Source of the DNA: Osmia lignaria lignaria
Lineage: Eukaryota; Arthropoda; Insecta; Hymenoptera; Megachilidae
Assembly: GCF_051020975.1 (NCBI RefSeq)
Contig: NC_135038.1
Coordinates: 6,818,001-6,882,000, forward strand
Length of the DNA stretch: 64,000 nt
Direction of reading: 5' to 3'
This document shows, one piece after another, positions 25,871-39,763 of the stretch (position 1 is its first letter; every line of letters starts with the position of its first letter). Both the position numbers and the translations under genes were made by a program. The notes beneath the pieces were generated by a model that was given only the letters and a program-made list of their open reading frames with translations, was not told the origin of the DNA and searched no databases.

Positions 25871-28800
25871 ACGGTTTGTTTTAGAATGAAAAGCACGAAA
25901 CCTTTTCATTCGCCGATCAATAATACCTCATCGATATTTTCTCTCGCAACAATGTTACAGTCTATTGAAAAGCGACCCGTATGGTTAACTAAACGCGGTG
26001 CACGTACAAATCTGTTGATACCCAGAGCACATATAACTAACACGTGTAAATATTTAACGCGAAACACAGGGGACCGGCTCTTTTTTTTACGATTATTACA
26101 CAAACGACGTACGCGATACACGAAACGCCGTCGACGACACATCATTATTCCCGATGAAATGAAATTATGTAGGGACGACGGCTGATATTTGCAGTAACGC
26201 GAGGCAATTCGCATACAAAGCAATACAATGGATCATTTCGATCCAAACGTATCGCTTTTTGCAGCCGTCGGTGTTGAAACGAGAAACACCATTTACCAAT
26301 TTTACCGGCTAGTCCTGAAAGACGACTACGGTCCGCGTTGCTTTCAGATTCATCCAAGCAGGAGTTTCCATGAAAGCTCTTTTTTCTTTTAAGTAAACTA
26401 TGGTACACGGAGAGGTTCCACGGTGTAAGAGGTACGTCGAGGATACGAAAATACTCTTATAAAACGGAAGCATCGAGGATAAAATAGCGAGGCGAGAGAG
26501 AATGGTACTTTCCAAAATTAACTCTGGTACCATTTGATAATTCTTATAGAAATTTTTAAAGAGAGCTCGCTTATAAAGTGGTAGTTTCAGAAATTAATTT
26601 TAGTCCTAAATCGAGCCCAGATAATAAGAGAAAACAAAGATTATAGTAATGTATCATGTACGGTGATTTATATTTGAATGCATGCTTGCATTACTTATGC
26701 TGAGGTATAATTATAAATAGATTACGAATTGCTTATTTTGATAAGCCACGATATTCCCACTTTTAAAATAATACTATATTAAGACTATGCAAAAAATTTT
26801 ATTATTTTTAATACTGTTTGAATTAAAAACAAATTAAAAATCCTATTACAATTTATATGTGAACAATGAACATTTTTGTACACCCCTGTTATATTTAAAG
26901 CTTATTTGAGATTATACATTTTCCATTTGCTGACTTGAATAATGCCGGAATAACGTTCATTTATAAACCTATTTATTTTATCCGGAATTTGTATTTCTTT
27001 AATATTAAATCCACAATAATTGTATTTGATAATCCATGTTCGATAAATCCACAATGATAATGGAATTTCATTAATTGACTTCGATTTAATTAATAATAAT
27101 ACGTTTTTCCATTCTAGAAATTGGAAATGAATTCTATTTGATGTTGATAAGTATGTAAAATAATAGAAACGATATTGTGAATTTTTTAAATATAACAAGT
27201 CTACTAAATTATTTTTCCATCAATCTTTTTCTTTAAGCTACACGACTGTTAATAGCTTATAGTTCGTAATTATATGTAACAAGAGAAAATCGAAGTATGT
27301 ATTCCTCGCTCGACCTCTTCGAGTTTGCAACATAAAATAGATGTTCTTGCTAATGACAAAACCGATACAGCAAACGCTTCACGTACACGCACACACACGT
27401 GGCTAATGAGCGTCATAAAGTCGGTACACTATCAAGCAATAGTAATTAGTAAATGGATGTGAAGCTCGAGAAATTGATCTTTCATAAATTGCCAATCTAA
27501 CTAGACCGAGTGCTAGTTATACAATTTTCAGGAATTATTTCTTATCTTTATGCAATTCTGAAAATTCTACTAAACCGTTCTTCGACACAAATATAAAATT
27601 TAACAGAACTTAGCAAATTAGTAATTTAATATTAATTCAAAGCATATAAATTTTTGTCGAACTATTGAAATAATTTTATAACGAACAGCAATAGAAATTC
27701 AGAATGTTTAAAAATAAATTGCAAAACTTGATCGTTGTCAATTTCTTTGAAATTATATTTTAGCGAGTGGTCTCTCGTGTGATTTTATATCCTAGAGAGA
27801 TACCGATATTCGATAATTGTAGTTTACCGACTATAGCAATACACATCGGTGTTTCGAACACAGTATCTCGGGACAATCGAGATCAAAACGAGAAGCACTT
27901 ATCGTTACTGCGTAAACACGCTTTGTGTATAGAATTTATTGCATCGATTGCTTTCACTGGCAATGCCAACTAATATGTATTAGTTTCTACAAACACGACC
28001 TAATACAATCAAAGCAATCATTTATTTGTCTATCTAATTGAATTATATCAAATATACACTGAGAAAATGTTGACAATTCAATTTTTATTTCCTAAATTTT
28101 GAACTATCCCTCTAAATATTATTTTTCTAAATTTTAAAATAACAAAATACAGCAATAATATATGAAAGATTAGAACGAAATTAATATAGAAAAAAAGCTG
28201 GAAATGTACCCTTGACAACGCATTTCGTTTCAAGTCAATACGTTGATTGGTTCTCAAGATATCACACTTCAAAGAGCGCACGAAATTCCAAAAGCGCTGT
28301 GACCTACTTTTTTCCCGCGCGAAATAGTAATAGTAATACTAAAGTTTGTGAATGAGTCATTCATAAACGCGTGCAAACATGGAGTAGTCAATGAACACGT
28401 GCTAGCGAAGAATTAAAAATTACGATTCTCTTTAAACAATCATATCTCCCAAACGACAGGTGCCATCTACATAAAATTAATATCATTTTAAACGGCATGC
28501 TTTCCCGGTTCTAACAATGTTTTGCAAATATATAAATTATAAATATTTTGCAAATGGCGGCACTTTTAAAATATACTACTTTTAATAGCAAATATATAGA
28601 AATAAATATATTAAATATTGAAACTAATGACTGTATTTGGACTCTGCATGTTGATATATTTATAAATTATAACAATATTTTTTTTTCAAATAAATTAATA
28701 ACAAATGTACCAATGTTTATAATGTATAGTCTACGAAAGTTGTTAACTTTCTTAAAACATCCTGTATACTTTAAATAAATATTTTTGCAAATGCTAAAGC

Positions 28801-29180
28801 TTTAATGTTTCTAATCCAAAAAACTAATATACGAATTTATAGATATTAGAAATATGAATGTGTGCAATTAACTATCATAGAGCCATGTTAATTTTTGTTT
28901 AAAATTTTAAAGCTATATAGGGAAATCTTAATTCGTTCTTCACGCGATAGTAACGATAAATGCTTCACTTTAAACCGCCACGTTAAACCGCAAGATATAT
29001 CCGCTCAAGATATCTATCAAGCTCATCGATCATCATCATTAACAACAGCATTAAGGAATTAGTGTAACTAATCACAGTGCAACGCATATCTGCTTTCCTG
29101 ACACAAGATAATGCAACGATAGATCGAACGGGGTTAACAGTATTCTCTCGCAGCCAAATGTAGTCAAGATTTTTGTTCAC
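25871..29180. other. Non-coding DNA
   Basis: AT-rich with no coding region or notable repeat recognised. A CpG-richer patch lies at about 26090-26340. Confidence 0.35.
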
Positions 29181-29184
29181 TTAC

Positions 29185-29427
29185 CTTACTGCCGGATGCG
29201 GTGGATGTCGAAAATTGAATCGGAAGTCGTAGGGCCTGCCAGCTTGCACTTTTCCTTCCCCTTTTTTCCAGCTCACTTTCACACTTATAATACCACGTCG
29301 CTTTTCGCGTCACTTTTCGCCTCGATAACCGATCCACGCGCGTGCCAGCGTTGTAATCAGCCTCGATACGAGGCCTACGAAAAGCCGTCCTCACCTTTCA
29401 ACGGTCGACGAACTATTGAAACCTACC
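29185..29427 (-). other. Possible minus-strand exon in a GC-rich island
   Basis: On the minus strand a consensus donor (CAGTAAG|GTAAGTG) ends a GC-rich segment, and a TGTTTACAG acceptor-like site lies at its other end. The surrounding DNA is AT-rich. The content is not recognised as protein, so a 5' UTR exon of a gene extending leftwards is the likeliest reading if it is real. Confidence 0.25.
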
Positions 29428-32400
29428 TGTAAACAGAAGAGAGAATGTTTACAATTCGAGCACCATCTCGGGCTCGCTCGCTCGAGGAGGTAAACAAAGT
29501 TTTAGAAACGAGTATCCTTGTACGCATGATAACTTTTATTCTCAATTATATTCTAACGAAGATAATTTTCTGGAATTTTAATATTATGTACTTGAGTTTT
29601 ATTATTTCAATTGCATATACAATGTATTATTTTTTGCGATACGTTGTAATTAAAATAATTTTTTGGAATGTCCGAAATATTTATAATTTCAATGTAAAAT
29701 AAAATTTATATAAAGCACATCTAATAGAAATTTAAATATGTCCAATTAATCGTCATTTTTATTAATTTCGTAATGAAGGTAATTTCTTGGAATCTCAAAA
29801 CTATGCAAATATTAATAATTATAATTTCAATAGTGCGAAACAATGTATAATAGAAATATGAATACATTCATTTAATGAAACATAATTTTGATATTGATGC
29901 AAATAATATGTACACAGTACGAGACTCATATATTTGTTCTTGAGATGAATATGGAATAGTTATTGTAAATTAATAAGCGGTTAATCTAATGTCATGCATC
30001 CACAAAAGGCGCATAAATTTACTCCACTATTCAGCTTAATATATTCCGGTATGGTTATCAATATGACTGTTTTGGTTCCATTATGAAGCAAGCACAAAAT
30101 AAAGGGTTGATTATGATGAACGCATAACAGAGAATTGTATTATACTTTGACTCTTTGTTTTTAGTTGGAATTTATGAATTCAGTTAAATAAATAAATCGT
30201 GAATTAAAATTACAGGTGATAAAATTATTTTAAAATAATATTAAAAATTTTTTTCATTTATTCTAAATTCCATTACGTTAGAATTATTATTGCTTTATTA
30301 AAAATTTCAAATCTTTTGCATAAAAAAAATTATATAATATTGCAGATATTTAATTTATTTATTTTTAACAATCTATATTTTATGTAGCATATTTGTCAAC
30401 CATTAATCAATCCACGATTCTTAATTATTCAAACGAAAATCTTGATTAAAAGGGCTATGTACTTTTGCAATTAAAACCTAATTTCTCTATAAAAAAATGA
30501 AGATTGATAAGAACGAACGGAAAATAAGGAAAAATAAAAATGCGATAGTCCCGCAGAAGCTTGGCAGAGCTGTGCAATCCCGAACCAACTGCAAAACTCC
30601 TTTGCTTTCCCCGATAACTTGTAAGTTATGATTGAGGGTGGGAACCCTTCGTTATGAACTTACAAGGTAGATATCATTTAAGAAGTTTCTCACCTCCTGT
30701 CTATTTGCAGTTTACACTCTGTTGCAAAAGGAGCTCCAAACCGACCAACCAATTTCCATGAAACTTTCTATGGGCTTATAAAAACTTAACCAAACTAATT
30801 GTGCTATTCTGAACTTTATTCATTTGTTATTCGTACTCCAGTATTGTTAAAAATTTACATCATCTTGAACAAACCCAAAATAAAAGTGCTTCCATTAACG
30901 AAATATTATTTATTTTATTAAAAATAATAGATGAAAGGATTTATTGATCCAAACCTTAAAAAATTAAAGTCCACGTTATAAATTATTCATCTAATTTACT
31001 CAATTCAGTCTACTTTTCTAATTTGATTAAATTAACGAGGAAATGCAATTAATAATAAACTATCAATTTTCACTAAAAATCTTATAAATATTCACACTCC
31101 AGTTAAAAATTGATTTATTTACAAAATTAGAGAGACCAACATCCTCGATATTTTTCGCGAACTTTTCAGTAAAACGTACTGTTATTTCTCCATACCTTTG
31201 ATTCTACAAGATGAATGAGAAATTTTACGCCATTTCTTCGACCAATTTATATCGTCGTGTTTTATAGCCACGTTGAAATGATTGCGATACCAGAAAACGA
31301 ACGGGACAAGACCAATTCTTGCAGCATGAAAGGTACAAAATAATATCCTACAATCTAAAATATCGTTCAAGTGTTAGCAAACGATAAATCACATTATGGC
31401 TACGGAGTGAAGCGTTTGTTTTTCCACAATTCAATACAACAAAATATACCGCTATTGTTTCATTTCTTTTCAACGAATTTCTCCTCAAATGTTTGAACAG
31501 TCAACGAGGAACAGAAAAAAGGAGTATGAATTTTCGCGAAACATGCGGCCAGACAAAATTCACGCACGTGCACTCTTTGTATTTTTAAAGTACCTGAAAT
31601 GTTGCAGGCGCGTTTCAACGTATCGCACTCTTTCAAAATAAATAAAAAAACCAAATTGCATTGTATGAAAGTACCAAGTAAATGAAATGACGTTCGCTAC
31701 GTGTGTTATTCATGTACGAGCAACCATCATCAATAAAAGAATTTTACTTATCTAATTAGTCTAATATTTAATTAATACTCGTTCAATTACAAATCACTGA
31801 AATATTATTTTCAATACTTTTTCGATTATTTATACTTGGAGGTAATAAAATGACTTTTAACTGATAAGGGTGTATTTTTAATCTTCCCCTACAATATGTA
31901 AATGGAGTTAAGAATCAGCGAACGGTGACTAGGGTGGCATAAATATATTCAAGAGGAAAATATTTATTACCGTTACGGGATCAGTTAAAAAACATTAACC
32001 GGAAGTCGCACAATCGTCACGAAAAATGCGCTCTGTTTGGCACGATTAATATACAGGCCGCGTACTGATTTAAATATCATTTGCACGAGACACAAGTGCT
32101 CGCGGTCATTAGCGTCGAAAAGAATTTAATTGCAATTGTTCGAAGCCGCTGCCACGCCACCGTATTTCTGGGAAAATTAATCCGACACTAAAGTTGTCTT
32201 CGTATTAAAAAAAAAAAAAGAAGAGAAAGAAATATGAACAGTCTCTCACTTTAACGTTAGCCCAGATTTCTACCGAACCGGTAATGCGATTTTTCAGGTT
32301 TCAACGAGATTGCTCCTAAGGGTCTATTATTTGATCCGTATCGCATCGTACGCGAACAATATCGTGAAAAGTGTGCCGTAATTGTTAGCCCGGAAAAAAA

Positions 32401-33899
32401 GCGGCGAATGGAATCCACGTATTTAAAGGAATCCAAGTAAACGAACCGGTCTGAGGGACAATTAAAAACGTTTCACGCCTAATGTGCGAATAATTCCTGC
32501 AAGAATCGAACTTTTATTCACGGTACTCTTCAGAAGTCATAGAACACTTATCCATTTTCTATTTCAACAATAAAGAAATATGTCGAAATTATCCTTATAT
32601 TTTATTAAAATATTGTAATTGAAATTCACAAAATTTTGCGCTATTCTCCAATTTTTAATATTGGAGCTTAAATAGCATCAATTGTTTTATTATAGAATTA
32701 TGATTTTTATATAATTGTAGTTAAGGGTTGAAGAAAGATTCTACAGACACCGTAAAAGAATACAAATAATTTGGAAAATAAAATCTAACATATCTATCGT
32801 CATTGTTATTATGAATTTTAAATAATTAATAGTAAAAGAAATTAAGAAAAAGCTTAGCAAGTGAAAAGCTTTGATAAATGAACCGATTGTACCCTGAGAA
32901 ATTGTAATGATAACGTGTCTGACTACACATGGTCATTTCCACTGTGGCAGTCACCATGTTAACGCGTTGAATGTTGTGAGGGTCATCAATAACTGGCACC
33001 AAAAATTACACGTATTTAAATGATTAAAAGAAAACAATAGAAAAATATAATTTCAACAATTAAGGTAGCAAATAGGAAGATTGGAACATACTACTTGAAA
33101 ATTAACTATTCTTATTCTTAGTACCTGGAGTATTAATGTATCTTACAACAAACGTCCATTTCCACTGTAACACTGAACGTGTTAAAAATCAAATTACACT
33201 GGGAGATCGGTCACTCGGGCAACATGGTTCTCCACTTTTTGAAATTACTCACCAGACAACATTAGCCAACGAGTATCAAATCAAAAATATCAAAGTCGAC
33301 GAATCACCCAGTAAATGTACACACAAGAATTCTCTATTCAAGAGACTGAAGAAATTAAAATAAAAAAAAAAAGATCCTCGGAGCAAGCTCAAAATTTTGT
33401 CTGGTTTTTCCCTATGTACCCTTTTTTTCAGTGCTCACAGTACTGGCAAGTCAGCAATTGGTACACACACACACATATAGGTGCAAACAAAGAAAAAAGC
33501 GAAAGAGGAAGAGCAAAAATGCGGCACAAAGCAACCGGAAAAAGGAAAAGAATCCTTGATGGCAATGGATTCTATTCGAAATTGGAGAACGTGTTGAAAA
33601 TGGCACTCTTACGTTTGTATCGAATGATCACGTCCAGATAATTTGATCGATTGCCACTCGATGTAAATCAATATACCGCAAATTGTTCAATTATTCCGGA
33701 AATCCTGTAGGTCAGCTAACAACCCTTTCCCACAGAAGTCAATCCTTCGAGCAGGAACTTCGAGGCAAGGATTTGAAATTCGAAATCGCGAGAAATTCGA
33801 AGGAAAAGAAAAATATTCGAGAATTTTTTTTTTTTCTTTTTTTTTGGAAAAATTTACGAAAGATTAACCGGTGAACGGAAGTTCCTCGAGGTGTCACCA
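29428..33899. other. Non-coding DNA
   Basis: Very AT-rich (29.5-31.1 kb) grading into a more GC-balanced stretch at 32.0-32.5 kb. No coding region recognised. Contains an imperfect hairpin at 30616-30668 and a short CA repeat near 33463. Confidence 0.35.
30616..30668. repeat. Imperfect hairpin of about 53 nt
   Basis: Arms CTTGTAAGTT (30618-30627) and AACTTACAAG (30657-30666) pair perfectly over 10 bp. AGGG/CCCT pairs again next to a 6-nt loop, with a mismatched region between. The stem is too interrupted to call a microRNA precursor. Confidence 0.55.
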
Positions 33900-34240
33900 C
33901 GTATTAACGAATAGATCGACGGAATTCACCGCGATGCGAGGACGTCGCGACGGCTGACGGACGCAGACTGACTCGAACGCCGTCGTTCCTTGGTTTTCAC
34001 GGCGCGCCGCGACGCCGAACGTCCCGACGCTGCTCGTCGAGGGCGCTCACGATCGTTCGTGCCGTTTCGTTTTCCTACCTTTCCGCCCCTTGTCTTTTCT
34101 TGCGATTCTTCGACGCGCACGATCTTACCCACCGCGACGCACCGCGTCGGGACGGGGGCTCCAACCTCTCGACACGTGCCACCCGCCTCTTTATGGTGCA
34201 TCTTCGACGGCGGCTGAAGAATACGATGGGAAGAACGCGA
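33900..34240. promoter_or_regulatory. CpG-rich island, possible promoter or first exon
   Basis: Dense CpG (for example GACGTCGCGACGG and CGGCGCGCCGCGACGCCG) in otherwise AT-rich DNA. Frames through it are Arg/Ser-rich composition artefacts. On the minus strand a donor-like GGTGGGTAAGATCG lies near 34130, so a leftward first exon is possible. Confidence 0.4.
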
Positions 34241-35259
34241 AACAAGGGGTGGAAAAATGAACAAAGACGAATGCAACAGTTGTGATTCTTTTGCTATGCT
34301 CAAGAAAGTTGCCTTTTATTTTCTGTCAACATCGCTGCTTTTACTTTATACTCGAAGCTCTTTAACCTTTTATTAAAGAATGTAATATTTTTTTTTAAAT
34401 AACGTGCTTTACACAAGATTTGTAAATCTTTCTGATTTAAAAAAATAATTAATTAAATAGAAGGGTAACACTTTAAGTCTCTAATTAATCCAATTTCCTG
34501 AATTCTAAGAGATCCTCTTAAATCTGCTGAAGAATTTGAATTTTTGGAACTCAAAATTTCTCGGAACATAATTTTAGTGAAAATATCCATATTACCTGGA
34601 ACTCTTTAATTATAGGAAAAGGCTATACTTTGTCATGAACATTGGTAGGTTTCGTAAATTTGAAAAAAGGAGCTGAATCCTGAAAATATTTGACTAGGTA
34701 GAAATAAAAGTTACCGACATAATAATTCAAGAAAAAAAAAGAAAAAAGGAATGGTACACAGCTGATGCTACAGAGGTACGTGTACCTTATCAAAAGAAGA
34801 AAGTACAGTAGAAAGAAAATACGAACGCACCGACAGGAAACCAGTACAGAAGTAAACAGAGAATGAATAAAGTAGTTGTGAATCTTTTAGAACTTGCAAG
34901 AACAGCAAGCGGAATTTTTCTGGGTGTACTTCTTATATACCGCCAATTGGTACAAACTTTTGCATACAGATTCAGTTCGAATGTATTGATACAGAAAATT
35001 GGAAAAATAAATATGCACTTAAAATTTCATACTGTGGAATCAGATTGTTTCGTATATCAATATCAAATTAATTAAAATTTGAATCATTAATTGCCATCAA
35101 TTACCAAATATTAAATTATAATCATGAATTGCTATAAATATCACCCCGCATCGAGAAAAGGTTAATCGAAAAATCGATGAATCGGCATCGTTTTACCTTC
35201 AAAAAAATAAAGTGTAAAGAGGATTATCTGTCGCCAGTTGTGAAGCAATTTTTCTTCAC

Positions 35260-35560
35260 GCGAGACGATGAGACAAGTAAAAGGGGTGTCGCGGGTTACC
35301 GGTGAGGATGCAACAGTTGCTCGTATGACGACGCTTCTCGCGTCTGCTTTGGCCGGCGTCGTTGCACGTCGCCGCGCCGCGTCGCGTCGTCGGTGTAATC
35401 GAGCGCTGTGACGAAGCACGTAAACGCGGTAGCGCAGGCTCCGCGTCAGGATGCCACCGGAAAGAGGGTGGCGTCGGTGCGGCTGTCCACGGCTTTATGT
35501 TCCTCCTGGGAATTCTCTCCCTCGCACCATCCACGTTCAGACGTTCACCCGAGAGCATAG
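35260..35560. promoter_or_regulatory. Second CpG-rich island, possible promoter
   Basis: High CpG density (CGTCGCCGCGCCGCGTCGCG around 35367), followed immediately by the alternating purine/pyrimidine tract at 35571. No recognisable protein in any frame. Together with the island 1.1 kb to the left it suggests a promoter region of an unidentified gene. Confidence 0.4.
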
Positions 35561-35570
35561 CACCCGTATT

Positions 35571-35611
35571 ATATGTATATATACGTACATGCATGCATGT
35601 ATACACACGTG
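35571..35611. repeat. 41-bp perfect alternating purine-pyrimidine tract
   Basis: Every base alternates purine and pyrimidine from ATATGTATAT through CACACGTG. It includes the exact 16-bp palindrome TACATGCATGCATGTA (35586-35601). Such tracts favour Z-DNA or cruciform structure. Confidence 0.9.
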
Positions 35612-37168
35612 AAGCCGCGTTAAATGTCCAGCCGCCGTACAAAGCTTGCGACGACGAGCCGGATAGGAAACTTCTCCGCGATAATTATTATTGTTGCCAG
35701 GCTAACGGATACCACCCTCACGGATGCTGACACAGGATCACGCTTGTACGCGACACTTGACGTCTTTCGTTTCTAAAGGGTGCTCAAGGAAAGGGGTGAG
35801 AATTTACTCGGCAGACAGTACTTGTACTTGCTTCTCTAATTATTATATGAAATAATAAAAGAATTATTTGTAAATAAGTTAAAATAGGGATACAGGTATA
35901 AGCAGGTATAAACTGTATTTTTAACATTTTTAAATACAAATTCTTTTAAATTTTATTGAATTAGAATTTTTTTATTCAATTTAAATATTCTGATTTATTT
36001 CAGAAAAAAATTGGAACCAAGAAAAGCCCAGTGATACGAGGTGTTTAGCGAGAAAGATTGAATGAGATGAAGAAAAATGTTGAAGAATTATGGTCGTACA
36101 ACTATAGAGGAAAGCTACACTTCAAATGTGGGCCGTAATTTTGACCTATCAAGAACATCTGCGTGGCATTCGTACGAACGAGTCGTAGTTACCTGCAATT
36201 GACAAATTTCCAATGGGCTACTTCGTGGCATCCGCCTTCGCAACAATTAGTCCTGATGAACTTTGGGAACACTTGGTGTTTGACACTGATGACGATTTAA
36301 CGAAGCGAACATCAACACGTAGCTGTAGCTAACACGGTCAAAGAGGGTTCGATTACGGCAGCTACATGTGATGATCCTAATATTATCATCCCATTTCTTG
36401 TCAAGTTTAATCAATAACCAACACAGTACCCCTTCTGCACCCTTGGTAATTAATATTTCAAGAAAACCTTTTATCTAATTTTTCTATATAGCGTTAGTAT
36501 AATATTTTTAATAAATATATTGTCTTCTTTTGTAATAATGATTTTAAAAAAATAATAATAATAATAAAGTTTCGTAAAGTACATGGTGGTAACTTTGTGG
36601 TAGGTGTTCTTACAAGACTTAATTAACGCCTCCTTCCAGAAACTTGATAACGTTGGGAAAATCTTAGCAGAAAATTTCGCAGATGCGCAGAATTGTTTCC
36701 AGGTTTGCGCTGACGCTATTTTCATCCGCGTAACTACCTGGCGGATTATTCACGCGGGTGTAATGTAATCCAGCTCGTACAGGGAAGGCCAATAGTTTGG
36801 GTTAGGAATTGGCGGTAGTTTCTACGCGAAATAGCTGCTCTATTCTTCAGTCTGCGGTTACGTAGTGTGAATATCTTCTGGATAGATGTATCTATTCGTC
36901 CTCCCCCCCACCAGGATCGTGTAATCCTGGCTCGATCTAGAGAGCCAGTAATTTGGATTAGCTATTGACGTTGCATATATCGCCTGCCAATTCAAGGTGT
37001 TCACGCGTCAAGCGGTGTTACCGACGTTTCTAACGGGTCAGCTGATAATCGTGCATAAATGACCCTTGCTTTTCCCTTGGAAATTTTCATACTATCTTCC
37101 TTTTCTATTATCCATGATATAACATCATGGATTTAAGTTAAAAATTTTTTATCAATATTTCAACAGCT

Positions 37169-37384
37169 CTAATACTAGAACTACGAAAGGGATCAAAATA
37201 ACTGGTTTCCTATCTTTTATTTTAAATTATAAATTTTATCGAGGTATTTTTGTTGAAACGTATGTTGGCTGTCGAGCTAAAAAATGAATGTATATTAAAT
37301 TAAGTTTCATCCTTCATGTAGTAATCTACATTATTTTCAACTTAAAAATAAGTATGCATCAAACGTCGGTGGTTCTAGTGTCAA
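37169..37384 (-). mobile_element. Second-family MITE, reverse copy (216 bp)
   Basis: Reverse-oriented relative of the element at 15938. Its terminal inverted repeats are recognisable at both ends, as ACTAGAACTACG on the left and GGTGGTTCTAGT on the right. The flanking tetranucleotides CTAA and TCAA each differ by one base from TTAA, so the target-site duplication appears decayed. Confidence 0.65.
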
Positions 37385-38240
37385 CTCAGACCTATGTTAT
37401 GAAATTGCAAATTTGACTAATTACGAGGTGATTAATAAGACGAGGGAAGGTAGTAACAAGAATAACTAATGAAGATTTTAATCGCATCATAAACATCTAT
37501 CCCGAAGCAAAATCTCTCGCCAAAGGCGAATATCTAACTTCCTAATTGTTCGAAACACTCAACAGAGGCGATGGTAGAACAAAGGCGCTCATTACTCTTA
37601 CACGCTCGTTTTGGCTCTCCGTTCTATGTATATTGATCGATCTCACACCCATGTAAGCAGCTTTCGCACAATCAGTTGATTACACCAACTTCGAAAACCT
37701 GTGTCCCATACCGTACATATCCTACTCCCTTTCACCTTCCCCCGTTTCTACACGTGTGTCTAACCGACTCTTCTTTGCCGTGTGCATCGTGCCCGCAGGT
37801 GCAATTCACCTGTACCGCTCGATGTATTACATTGCATTAACGAGTACGACTTATTTACAAATCGTACCCAGGGGAGCCGGGAGGATACTTGCTCCATTTC
37901 TGGCGGGTGTTATTTTTTTCCGCTCATTCGCGCGTAGATTTTATCCCGAGGCCGGAAACGAACACGTTAGATACAACGCGAGTATATACGTCCCTCGAGA
38001 ACGATAATAGAGAAACTTTGTACCCGATTAAAAGGCCTCTGCCTTTCGATTAGTCATCACGGATATTTGTGTTCCGTGATTCAGAAATTTCTTGGCAATA
38101 TTATCTCTGTTTTCTGTTGCGTCCCGTGTTGTTCGCTCTAAACGAATGTCATCGTGGTTAGAGTTTTTACTGGTTGCAACGTCTTTTTATGATATTTTTA
38201 TTCAGCGTATTTGTTATCGTGGAAAGGAAAGTTTTTTTTT

Positions 38241-38468
38241 TTAACCCTTTGACTGCTATGGATACACATATGCGTTCATAATTTGCAAATAAAAGTTATC
38301 AATGCATATTACTAATTACACACCATATGTAATGATGCGATAAAATAATGAAAAAATAAATTGAGAATTGAAATGAAATAAAAAAATAAAAAGGATAGAT
38401 TTTATTTACTTAATTCTTATTTCGTGTACACAGAACGTTTCTAGAGTACTCAGCAATCAAAGGGTTAA
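38241..38468. mobile_element. TTAA-flanked piggyBac-like MITE (228 bp)
   Basis: TTAA on both sides; terminal inverted repeats CCCTTTGACTGCT and, in reverse complement from the right, CCCTTTGATTGCT (12 of 13 identical). Non-coding. Best preserved of the CCCTTTG family in this window. Confidence 0.75.
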
Positions 38469-39763
38469 TATATACATTTGGAATAATTATGTGAATTTAT
38501 TTTTAACGATTCGGTTTGACGAAATCTCCTCTTATTTACGAGGAAAATAAACCGGTGGAGAATCAAAATTTCCAGTTTCTTTTGTGTTTTTTAATAGCGA
38601 CATAAACGTGTGACGTTGGTAGCATCAGCGTGTGTTTTATATTACAAGAGGCTTTTTTGTTATCAGGTCGAGCAGTCGAGAACAGAAAGAGCATACTGTC
38701 ACGTCTGGTGTAGGTTAATCAGAATTTTTACGAGCCCCTCTGAAACTCGGTGCAATCAACATTAACCTTTACTGCCAACTACTAATGCACCAGAATCAGC
38801 GATCCATCAGTGTATGTGGGTGCATTTTATTAGTCTTCCTATACAAGATGAGTTTAGATCGACTTTAATCGTTCACCACACCCAGCTCATAATTCTGCAC
38901 CGTTTAATCCACCGTTCGAGTCTAATAACTCCTTCAGTCCCAAATAGTTCCTACTTTCATCGATCTCTCCTTGGATTTACTCTCCTTACCCTACTGGAAA
39001 CACTTGTTCCATCAACGGTACCCGAGGAAACTCCTCGATATATCCTTGCATAATCTATTTATTCTGGATCGATTGGTAGGTACTTTAATCATTTCGTGAT
39101 CCTATACTGTATGATGAGCTTCCTTAGGGAAAATGGAAATCCGTCGTTTACTATAACGCTCGAAAATTACCGTTCGAGGTGTGCGGGGACCGGAAAATTT
39201 CGGGTACCTGATACACGGTCGGGTTCAATTAATATTTTTTCAAGACCCATCATAGTGTTTAGTACATTCTAATTAAAAATTGTAATACATATTTTGTTAA
39301 GTAGGTAAATCTACCCTACTATGACGCTTCTGAACATGGTAAAACATGTTGTCTAAAATATCCAGTGAGTTCTGACACGTGGAAAGGCATCATGAAAATA
39401 TCCAGCACATCGAGCTTAAACGATTTTGCACTTTAAAGTCTCTATCCTGTCGTCACAGAGGATTCTGTCGGCGAGTATACAACGGTTGGCGTACGCCGTA
39501 CGGCGCGAGGGAGCGTATAATACATAATGTTCTTGCCGTCCCGTAGAATGTACAAGGTTTCGGCTCGTACATCCATCTCCCGTGTCATAAGCAGGCCAAC
39601 CTTCCTCCACTTGCTAGAGCTAAAACATTGTCGATTTTTCTTGCATAGGTGTTATACGTTTTTGATAAATGGTCGGTCGGCCGAGCAGCTAACCAAGCAA
39701 GCAGAAAAGCAACCTCTGGATAAGATGAGTGGCGATGGTCTCGAATACCGAAGGCCCTCCCTC

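Noticed and set aside
25443..25889. 148-codon + strand ORF with a hydrophobic start
   Set aside because: It runs through a pyrimidine-rich tract in which all three + frames are open; low-complexity Ser/Phe/Leu content and no domain.
33926..34303. 125-codon Arg/Ser-rich - strand ORF
   Set aside because: Product of the CpG island composition; the opposite strand is open in the same place with similar bias.
35362..35730. 122-codon + strand ORF
   Set aside because: Covers the CpG island and the alternating repeat; the protein is compositional and unlike known families.
36340..36375. GGTTCGATTACGG resembling a tRNA B box
   Set aside because: No A box or cloverleaf can be built around it. No tRNA or rRNA gene was found in the window.
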